Assembly (NCBI GenBank): GCA_031296755.1 | Contig: JAUMMZ010000021.1 | Location: 1-64,000, forward strand | DNA from: Collinsella sp. | GTDB lineage: Bacteria > Actinomycetota > Coriobacteriia > Coriobacteriales > Coriobacteriaceae | Direction: 5' to 3' | DNA length: 64,000 nucleotides | Shown here: positions 57,619-64,000 of the stretch, piece by piece | Position numbering within the stretch: position 1 is the stretch's first letter | How the letters are laid out: every line of letters begins with the position of its first letter | The notes under the pieces: generated by a model | The model's database searches: none | The model's input: only the letters and a program-made list of their open reading frames with translations | What the model was told of the DNA's origin: nothing | Made by a program: the position numbers and the translations under genes

Positions 57619-58887
57619 CTAGGAACGGTAGTCGCCGTTGATGGAGATATACTCATGCGTGAGGTCGCAGGTCCACACGGTCGTTGCCGCGTCGCCTGCG
57701 CCCAGGTCGACCGAGATCACGATCTCGGGCGCCTCGAAACGTCGTAGAGCCTCGTCCTCGTCAAAGGGAACAGTCAGACCGTCGCGACAGACGGGCATGC
57801 CCATCATGTCGATAGAAACGTCTTCCTGATTAAACTTCACGCCGCACTTACCAAGCGCCATAGCAACGCGGCCCCAGTTGCAGTCGTGGCCGGCGATGCA
57901 GGTCTTAACGAGCGGCGAGTTGGCAACGGCGCGGGCGGCGATATCGGCCTCCTCGTCGTTCACGGCGCCGGTAACGTTGACCGTAACAAGTTTGGATGCG
58001 CCCTCGCCGTCGGCGGCGATGTTGCGCGCCAGGCTCTCGCACACCTCGTGCACGGCAAATGCCAACTCGTCAAAGGCATCGGAACCCTCGACGATAGGCT
58101 CGGCATCTGCGGCAGCGGCGCCGGAGGCAAGCATGATGCAGGTGTCGTTGGTCGAGGTGTCGGAATCGACCGTTACCTTGTTAAAGGTCTGCTTGACGGT
58201 GGAGAGCAACAGGGCGTGGAGCGCCGCCGGCTCGACGGGGGCATCGGTAGTGATGACCGCGATCATGGTGGCCATGTTGGGCATGATCATGCCCGAGCCC
58301 TTGCACATACCGCCCACCGTATAGGCATTGCCTGTGTGTCCCGCAGCCTCGCTGACGTAGGACACGGCGTACTCCTTGGAGTGCGTGTCGGTCGTCATGA
58401 TGGCACGAGCGGCATCGGCGCCACCGTGGGCGGAAAGTGCCTCGTAGGCAGCAGGAATGGCGGTCTCAAACGTGTCGATCGGCAGAATCTGGCCAATCAC
58501 ACCCGTGGAGGCAACCAGAATCTGCTGGGGTTCGCAGCCGATGACCTGCGATGCAATGCTGCACGTCTCGCGCGCGCATGCAAGGCCAGTCTCACCCGTG
58601 GCGGCGTTGGCATTGCCAGAGTTGACCGAAACGCCGGCGATGATACCATAGCCCTTGTCGGCACCGCCCAGGTTGGCACGGCTCACTTGCACGGGCGCCG
58701 CGCAAAAGCGATTGGTGGTAAACACGCCGGCACCGGGACAGGGTTTATCGGGCACGACGAACGCGTAATCCAGACGCTCGGGGTTCTTGCGGAACCCAGC
58801 GTGGATGCCCGCAGCTTTAAAACCAGCCGCAGCCGTAACGCCACCCTCGACGGCGCGAATCTTGATATCAAACAGCTCGGTATTCAT
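57619..58887 (-). CDS. argJ: Bifunctional ornithine acetyltransferase/N-acetylglutamate synthase
   Basis: A 422-residue ArgJ, which recycles the acetyl group from acetylornithine to glutamate. The autocleavage site is in KGSGMIMPNMATM, before the Thr, giving alpha and beta chains. Two ATGs are possible: 58896 is only two bases from AAGGAG, and 58887 is 11 bases away; the latter is preferred but not certain. The ArgJ type implies the cyclic arginine pathway. Confidence 0.94.
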   Translation of the reverse strand: MNTELFDIKIRAVEGGVTAAAGFKAAGIHAGFRKNPERLDYAFVVPDKPCPGAGVFTTNRFCAAPVQVSRANLGGADKGYGIIAGVSVNSGNANAATGETGLACARETCSIASQVIGCEPQQILVASTGVIGQILPIDTFETAIPAAYEALSAHGGADAARAIMTTDTHSKEYAVSYVSEAAGHTGNAYTVGGMCKGSGMIMPNMATMIAVITTDAPVEPAALHALLLSTVKQTFNKVTVDSDTSTNDTCIMLASGAAAADAEPIVEGSDAFDELAFAVHEVCESLARNIAADGEGASKLVTVNVTGAVNDEEADIAARAVANSPLVKTCIAGHDCNWGRVAMALGKCGVKFNQEDVSIDMMGMPVCRDGLTVPFDEDEALRRFEAPEIVISVDLGAGDAATTVWTCDLTHEYISINGDYRS

Positions 58888-59021
58888 CGTCTTCATGACT
58901 CCTTATGTCAAACAAAAAACGGACATCGGTTGGTGCGCCATGCCAGTCGTAATCATGAGACCAGCTTAAGAGTGGCGTCCCACTCGATGCCCGACTACCA
59001 AATCGTTAACAATCGAATGTG

Positions 59022-60092
59022 CTACACCGGGCACGCCACTGTGGGCAAGCCTCGTCGCTCGTCAAAACCAAAGACGATGTTGGCGCACTGGACCGCCTGG
59101 CCTGCTGCACCCTTGCACAGATTGTCGATGGCGCCCGTCGCCACCAGAACGCCCGCGCGCTTGTTGAGCGCGAGGCCAATCTGGGCGGCGTTGGTTCCGA
59201 CGACCGAAGCCGTCTTGGGCTGCTGGCCGGCGTCGAGCACGCGCACAAAGGTGCGTCCAGCGTAGAACTGCTTGTAATAGTCGACGACATCCTCAAGAGC
59301 CAGGGAGTCAATGGCCTGCGGCGTGAGCGGCAGCGTCACCGTGGAGAGCAGGCCGCGCTTGAGCGGTGCCAGATGCGGGGTGAAGACGACGCGATCGGTC
59401 AGGCCAAGGATTTGCTCAATCTCGGGCGTGTGGCGATGCTTGCCCACGCCGTAGGCCTCCAAGTTCTCGTCGGCGCTGCAAAAATGCGTACGAGCGTTGC
59501 AGGACTTGCCGGCACCCGTCACACCGCTGATGGCATCAACGATCACGGGGCCGCTCTGGGCAACCCAGCCAGCGCGCACGGCGGGCGCGGCGGCAAGGCT
59601 CGTTGCGGTGGGATAGCAACCGGCGCAGGCGACCAGCACGGACTTGCCATCAGCATAATCGGATGCGGCGGTCTCCAAGTCCTGGCAGAACAGCTCGGGC
59701 AGGCCGAAAGCGCGGGTCTTGAGCAACTCGGGGCTCGTGTGCTCGACGGCATACCATGCCTCAAAGACAGACGCGTCGCTCAGACGGTAATCGGCCGAAA
59801 GATCAAAGCAGGAAACGCCTGCGGCAAGCAGTGCAGGCACCTGTGCCATGGCAGCCGTGTGCGGCACGGCAAGAAAAACCGCATCGCAGCTCTTGAGCTC
59901 GGGGGCGTCATGCGTGGTGAAAACCAGGTCGCTCACGCCAGCAAAGCTCGGATACACCGCGGACAGCGGCTGGCCGGCATCGGCGTTGGACGTAATGGCC
60001 ACAAGTTCAAACTCGGGATGGCCGAACACGAGGCGAATGAGCTCGGCTCCGGCATATCCAGCCGCGCCGACGATTCCAACCTTCAAAGACAT
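59022..60092 (-). CDS. argC: N-acetyl-gamma-glutamyl-phosphate reductase
   Basis: A 356-residue NADP-dependent reductase. VGIVGAAGYAGAELIRL is the nucleotide-binding loop, and the catalytic Cys is in ACAGCYPTA. GKHRHTPEIEQ is also conserved. AAGGAG lies before the ATG. First gene of the argCJBD operon, about 85 bp after a palindrome that may bind ArgR. argF, argG and argH are outside the window. Confidence 0.95.
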   Translation of the reverse strand: MSLKVGIVGAAGYAGAELIRLVFGHPEFELVAITSNADAGQPLSAVYPSFAGVSDLVFTTHDAPELKSCDAVFLAVPHTAAMAQVPALLAAGVSCFDLSADYRLSDASVFEAWYAVEHTSPELLKTRAFGLPELFCQDLETAASDYADGKSVLVACAGCYPTATSLAAAPAVRAGWVAQSGPVIVDAISGVTGAGKSCNARTHFCSADENLEAYGVGKHRHTPEIEQILGLTDRVVFTPHLAPLKRGLLSTVTLPLTPQAIDSLALEDVVDYYKQFYAGRTFVRVLDAGQQPKTASVVGTNAAQIGLALNKRAGVLVATGAIDNLCKGAAGQAVQCANIVFGFDERRGLPTVACPV

Positions 60093-60177
60093 ATCAGACT
60101 CCTTGTCTGCGATTTATGCACCGATGCGCATTTCGCAGCGGTCGTTATGAAGTGGGTTGAAACTTTAGCACCAAAAG

Positions 60178-60214
60178 ATGCATGAATACGTAAATGGCTT
60201 GCGTGTTCATGCAT
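60178..60214. promoter_or_regulatory. Palindromic operator candidate upstream of argC (ArgR-like)
   Basis: ATGCATGAATACG (60178-60190) is inverted at 60202-60214 with one mismatch and an 11-bp spacer. TGAAT/ATTCA-type half-sites resemble ARG boxes. Its position before argC suits arginine repression. Confidence 0.6.
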
Positions 60215-60258
60215 TGAAACATTCCCGACACATTCGCTTGAAGGAATTGACAAATGGA

Positions 60259-60312
60259 GCGGGCCCCGTATTGCCCGGCACCCATAACGGCGCCGGGCAA
60301 TACGGGGCCCGC
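60259..60312. repeat. Perfect 21-bp GC-rich hairpin
   Basis: The 21-bp arms at 60259-60279 and 60292-60312 are perfectly complementary (GGGCCCCGTATTGCCCGGC core) with a 12-base loop. There is no T-run on either side. It lies between the flavin-fold gene at 60350 and the argC control region. Confidence 0.85.
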
Positions 60313-60349
60313 CCATGCGAAAATTAAGTTGTTAGGAAGAGCCAGCTGG

Positions 60350-60760
60350 CTAGAGCTCGACCGGCACCCATTTGTCGTGATTGCAGATAAAAGCCTCAGG
60401 ATCCTCGACGCTAAAGAAGACGAGCGTGGGGTCGTTAGGTCCCTCATAGTGCTCGCTCAAGCGCTCAAGATGCTTCCATCCGGCCTCGCGCATTTCGCTC
60501 GAAGCCCGGTCGTCCAGCCCCGCACGTCCGCGCAGGATCAACCAACCATGGCCCGGCCACCAACTCGTGGCCTCAAAGCGCTGGTTTTGCAGAAGCTCCT
60601 GCCACACGTCTTTGGTGCGCGCCGTCACAAACCACAGCTTGCCGTCCTGAATCTGTGCAAACGAGAACGGACGCACATGCGGCTGCCCGTCCACACTCGT
60701 CGCCAGATACCACGCCGGCACCGACGTCAGATACTCCAGCACCGTATTCAATCCGTCCAC
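60350..60760 (-). CDS. Pyridoxamine 5'-phosphate oxidase-like FMN-binding protein
   Basis: A 136-residue protein of the split-barrel flavin-binding family. PAWYLATSVDGQPHVRPFSF is the diagnostic N-terminal strand pair, followed by DGKLWFVTARTKDVWQEL. The GTG start at 60760 follows AGGAGG; a longer TTG-initiated frame has no site. Related to the gene at 60815, so the pair arose by duplication. Reaction unknown; many members are F420- or FMN-dependent reductases. Confidence 0.78.
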   Translation of the reverse strand: MDGLNTVLEYLTSVPAWYLATSVDGQPHVRPFSFAQIQDGKLWFVTARTKDVWQELLQNQRFEATSWWPGHGWLILRGRAGLDDRASSEMREAGWKHLERLSEHYEGPNDPTLVFFSVEDPEAFICNHDKWVPVEL

Positions 60761-60814
60761 GTTTCCTCCTGTCACCTGACCAGTCTTTTTGGAATGGGTA
60801 GTCAATTTGGGAAA

Positions 60815-61261
60815 TTAGAGCTCGAGGAGCTCTTCGCTGCCGTCGATATCGCAGAACCGCGCAGCGATGTTGCGGACCGAGAAGAATGCAAGGCGGCCGT
60901 CGTTGGCACTATCGTGTTGCTCGCCAATGCCCACCATGTGCTTAAAGCCCGCTTGGCGCACCTTGTCGCTCACGAATGCATCGTCCTCGAGCGCGGCCTC
61001 GCCAGTTAACACGATCCAGCACTCCCCCGGCTTCCAGCCCGATACCTCAAACTTGGGATTCGCGCTCAACTCCGCCCACACGTCCTTGTCGCGCGACGTG
61101 CAAAACCACAGCTTGCCGTCATCGACCATGGCAAACGAAAACGGCCTCACGCGGGGCTGATACCCGTCGCTCGCATCGGTCGTGGCAAGATACCACGCCG
61201 GAATGCGCCTGAGATACGAGCAGGCGCGCTCGAGCTGAGCCGTGCGATCGATGTCGGTCAT
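60815..61261 (-). CDS. Pyridoxamine 5'-phosphate oxidase-like FMN-binding protein (paralogue)
   Basis: A 148-residue paralogue of the protein at 60350. Shared features: PAWYLATTDASDGYQPRVRP, DGKLWFCTSRDKDVWAEL and a C-terminal FFSVRN strand. It lies about 55 bp upstream of its sibling, on the same strand as EcfT. GAAAGGGG precedes the ATG. No cofactor-specific residue can be named with confidence. Confidence 0.8.
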   Translation of the reverse strand: MTDIDRTAQLERACSYLRRIPAWYLATTDASDGYQPRVRPFSFAMVDDGKLWFCTSRDKDVWAELSANPKFEVSGWKPGECWIVLTGEAALEDDAFVSDKVRQAGFKHMVGIGEQHDSANDGRLAFFSVRNIAARFCDIDGSEELLEL

Positions 61262-61291
61262 AGAGACCCCTTTCTTGCGCTCGAATCGAGC

Positions 61292-62092
61292 TTAGACAAG
61301 TTGAAGATTGATAACGACAACGCATGTCACCAGCAGCGCCATCGCCACCGCGGCCAGTGCATCCCCCCGGCCAAACGTAAGCGCATGCAGACGCGTGCGT
61401 CCCTGTTCGCCGTGATAGCAGCGCGCATCCATGGCGGCCGAAAGCGTCTCGGCATGACGGAACACGCCGGTGAACAGCGGAATCGCCACACTGCCGAGCA
61501 TGCGCACGCCGCCGAGCGGACCGCCCGTCACGCGCGCGCCGCGACTTGCCTGTGCATCGGCCGTCTGTTTCATCTCGGTGGCAAATTGCGGCATAAACCG
61601 CAGCGCGATACCCATAATCATGCCGAGTTCGTGCGCCGGAAGCCCCACGCGCGCAAATGGTGCGAGCAGACGTTCAAAGCCCGCGGTGAGGTCGAGCGTC
61701 GGCGTGGTGAGTGTAATGGCGCTCATGCCGGCCATCATCAACGTCAGGCGGCACGCCACAAACGCAGCAGAACGCAGCGAGCCCTCGCTCACCTGCAAAA
61801 AGCCAAGCTGCCACAGGATGCGGCCACTCTGGTCGGAAAACAGGTTGAGCACCGCGACTACCACGACAATCGCCAGCAGTGGCGCCATCGATGATAGGAC
61901 CCGACGCAACGGCACCCGGGTCACAACATAGACCAGCACGACAAACATTGCGACCGGCACCAGCCCGCGGAAGCTGCCAACGGTGAGCACGGTGATCAGA
62001 AATGCGAAACCTAGGAGCAACTTGGTGCGCGGGTCCAGTCGATGGACCGCGCTATCTCCAGGATAGTAGCTACCAAACGAAAACGCCTCCAT
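61292..62092 (-). CDS. ecfT: Energy-coupling factor transporter transmembrane protein EcfT
   Basis: A 266-residue membrane protein with about five to six helices. The cytoplasmic coupling helices carry the two family motifs, here ADAQASRGARVTG and AAMDARCYHG. It links a substrate-binding S component to the EcfA ATPases for vitamin uptake. Its ATG shares one base with the EcfA stop (TAATG). Confidence 0.9.
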   Translation of the reverse strand: MEAFSFGSYYPGDSAVHRLDPRTKLLLGFAFLITVLTVGSFRGLVPVAMFVVLVYVVTRVPLRRVLSSMAPLLAIVVVVAVLNLFSDQSGRILWQLGFLQVSEGSLRSAAFVACRLTLMMAGMSAITLTTPTLDLTAGFERLLAPFARVGLPAHELGMIMGIALRFMPQFATEMKQTADAQASRGARVTGGPLGGVRMLGSVAIPLFTGVFRHAETLSAAMDARCYHGEQGRTRLHALTFGRGDALAAVAMALLVTCVVVINLQLV

Positions 62093-63996
62093 TAGCAGCC
62101 CTCCTCTCGCGCGGGCATCTTGGAATCGACCTGGCAGAGGGCGTCCGCGGGCTTGCCCGCACGGCCCATCAGCACGCCGGCCAGCTCATCGGCCAGCGAA
62201 TCAACCGTATAGAGTTTGTCGCAGCGCAGCGGCACGCCAGTCCCAGCAAGTGCCAACGCCATACGCTGAGCGGCAGGAACACCTAGACCGATCGACTTGA
62301 GCTCGTCCGCGTGCGCAAAAACCTGTGCAGGCGTTCCCTCGGCAAACACCGCGCCCTCGTTCATCACAACCATACGGTCGCAACAATTAGCCAAGTCATC
62401 CATGCTGTGTGAAACCATGACAACAGTCAGGCCCTCGCGATGGAGCCGATCGATGAGCCCCAGGAAATCCCTGCGCGCAGCCGGATCGAGCCCCGCCATG
62501 GGCTCGTCGAGTACCAGGACCTCGGGTTCCATGGCGAGCACGCCGGCAAACGCCACGCGGCGCTGCTGGCCGCCCGAAAGCTCAAAGGGGCTCTTGTCGC
62601 CTATCGCGGCGAGATCGAGACCCGCGCGCGCAAGCGATGATGCGACACGACGCGCAACCTCGTCTTGCGGCAGACCAAGGTTGCGCGGGCCAAACGCCAC
62701 GTCCTGCGACACGGTCTCGGCAAATAGCTGGCGCTCGGGATACTGAAACACCACGCCGACCTTAGCCTTAACCGCGGCGGCGTCTTTCTTGCTTGATAGG
62801 TCGAGCCCCAGCGCGCAAACGTTTCCCTCCTGCGGACGAATCAACCCGTTGAGATGCTGAACCAGCGTTGATTTACCCGAGCCGGTATGACCCGCCAGGC
62901 CCAGAAACTCGCCACGACGCACCGTCAGCGAAACATCGCGCAGTGCCCAGGGACTGTTTGGATCGTTGCCCCAAAGAGCCTGTTTGCTCGATGCGTCCGC
63001 AGTGGTCGCCCGCTTGCGCCATCGACGGCGCTCGCGGGCGCTCAGCGAGTAACTATGTGAGAGATGCGAAATCTCGATAACGGGCTCCGATGCGGCCGCC
63101 TCGTTAGTCGCGAAGGATGCATTGTCGAGCATACGAGAATCGGATGCGGAAGGCTGCACTGCGACGTCCGCCCCGCCCCGCTCGGCGTAAACCCGCGCAA
63201 TCTCGGCGACCATATCTGCCTCGCGCACCTGCGCGCAAACGGAAACGCCCTTCTCACGAAGTGCCCTACCTAGGCAGCACGACGCCGGCATATCCAGGTT
63301 GAGCTGCGCAAGTTCGTCCGCCCGCGTCAAGATTTCCTCGGGCTTACCGAGCATGGCAACGCGGCCCGCTTGGAAGACAGCAACGCGATCGGCCTCGGCG
63401 GCCTCTTCCATAAAGTGCGTAATCATCACGATGGTCATGCCACGATTGTGCAACGCGTGGCAAGCCTTCATGAGGCCCTTGCGTCCACGCGGATCGAGCA
63501 TCGAGGAAGCCTCGTCCAATATGAGCACGCGCGGCTCCATGGCGAGCACGCCGGCAAGCGCCACGCGCTGCTTTTGGCCGCCCGAAAGCGCATGGGTCTC
63601 GTGACGCTCAAAGCCCACCAGGCCCACACCCTTCAGCGCCTCGCGTACGCGCTGCGCAATTTGCGCCGACGGCACGCCAAGGTTTTCGGGACCAAACGCA
63701 ACGTCATCTTCGACAAGCGTTGCCACCAGCTGGTCATCGGGATTCTGGAATACCATGCCCGCGGTCGAACGAATGTCGTAGACCAGCTCGGGGTCGGACG
63801 CATCCATGCCGTTGACGCGTACCGTGCCCGCATCGGGCTGCAACAGTGCATTCAGATGCTTGGCAAACGTCGACTTGCCCGACCCATTGCCACCGAGGAT
63901 GCAGAAAAACTCGCCATCCTCGATGTTCAGATCGATGCCGTCGAGTACCGGTGCGGCACCGTCATAGCTAAAGGAAACGCCCCGACACTCAATCAT
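62092..63996 (-). CDS. ecfA: Fused EcfA1-EcfA2 ATPase of an ECF transporter
   Basis: A 634-residue protein with two complete ABC ATPase domains. Domain 1: Walker A GGNGSGKS, signature LSGGQKQR, Walker B VLILDEASSMLD. Domain 2 (from about residue 350): Walker A GHTGSGKS, signature LSGGQQRR, Walker B VLVLDEPMAGLD. In most bacteria these are separate EcfA and EcfA' proteins. The ATG at 63996 is four bases from the right edge, so its ribosome site cannot be checked and the start is provisional. No S component is in the window. Confidence 0.88.
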   Translation of the reverse strand: MIECRGVSFSYDGAAPVLDGIDLNIEDGEFFCILGGNGSGKSTFAKHLNALLQPDAGTVRVNGMDASDPELVYDIRSTAGMVFQNPDDQLVATLVEDDVAFGPENLGVPSAQIAQRVREALKGVGLVGFERHETHALSGGQKQRVALAGVLAMEPRVLILDEASSMLDPRGRKGLMKACHALHNRGMTIVMITHFMEEAAEADRVAVFQAGRVAMLGKPEEILTRADELAQLNLDMPASCCLGRALREKGVSVCAQVREADMVAEIARVYAERGGADVAVQPSASDSRMLDNASFATNEAAASEPVIEISHLSHSYSLSARERRRWRKRATTADASSKQALWGNDPNSPWALRDVSLTVRRGEFLGLAGHTGSGKSTLVQHLNGLIRPQEGNVCALGLDLSSKKDAAAVKAKVGVVFQYPERQLFAETVSQDVAFGPRNLGLPQDEVARRVASSLARAGLDLAAIGDKSPFELSGGQQRRVAFAGVLAMEPEVLVLDEPMAGLDPAARRDFLGLIDRLHREGLTVVMVSHSMDDLANCCDRMVVMNEGAVFAEGTPAQVFAHADELKSIGLGVPAAQRMALALAGTGVPLRCDKLYTVDSLADELAGVLMGRAGKPADALCQVDSKMPAREEGC

Positions 63997-64000
63997 GCGC

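Overview
The window is a GC-rich, gene-dense bacterial chromosome segment that most resembles a gut actinobacterium of the class Coriobacteriia, probably Collinsella or a close relative. This rests on overall protein character and gene content: a LAATG sortase-type surface signal, a fused EcfA ATPase, a giant acyl-CoA dehydratase activase, and a MurE without the DNPR motif of diaminopimelate-adding enzymes. The species assignment is inference. No rRNA, phage, insertion sequence or CRISPR array is present.

Layout. 1-3101: an alpha/beta hydrolase (cut by the left edge), a PTS IIA protein and asnS. 3361-7201: a WYL-like regulator and a three-gene ABC importer of unknown substrate. 7360-12998: a surface 5'-nucleotidase, an MscS channel, and a coupled pair consisting of a ParB-like/BMP fusion protein and a phosphoesterase. 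13286-17668 (minus): the translation block rplA, rplK, nusG, secE, tRNA-Trp, rpmG, then tuf with three tRNAs ahead of it. 17770-18480: a gene-free island of long palindromes. 18780-20120: a one-gene HTH-HipA-like kinase behind a very long inverted repeat. 20148-25679 (minus): disA-ispD-ispF-cysS-rlmB-yacP. 25843-28461: manganese riboswitch plus mntP, then hipBA. 28588-31086: pepD and a RelB/PIN toxin-antitoxin pair. 31193-41850: clpC, a TetR plus giant activase operon, a DUF2798 protein and a threonine/serine exporter. 42292-54328: lysS (with an extra tRNA-binding domain), greA, tatA, tRNA-Pro, veg-ispE, dtd, rdgB, rph, murI, a HAD phosphatase, murE and asnB. 54516-55203: tRNA-Val followed by duplicated tRNA fragments and a MITE-like element. 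55204-60092: argCJBD. 60350-63996: two flavin-binding-fold proteins and the EcfT/EcfA module of a vitamin importer (right edge).

How the genes work together. Most of the window is housekeeping: translation (four aminoacyl-tRNA synthetases, EF-Tu, ribosomal proteins, seven tRNAs), MEP isoprenoid synthesis (ispD, ispE, ispF), cell-wall precursors (murI, murE), RNA processing (rph, yacP, rlmB), nucleotide and tRNA proofreading (rdgB, dtd), c-di-AMP synthesis and arginine synthesis. Accessory content is three toxin-antitoxin-like loci, each with its own candidate control region.

The least explained signal is in the intergenic DNA, which carries several families of palindromic elements. The best is a 100-nt element present twice (13022-13121 and 21823-21922). 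Its internal loops are nearly identical while its outer stem changes by compensated base pairs, the mark of a conserved structure. A second family, hairpins with GGGACAG in the loop, sits directly on stop codons at several loci. A third, a 12-bp hairpin built on GTTACGCGGTT, follows the stop codons of lysS and dtd.
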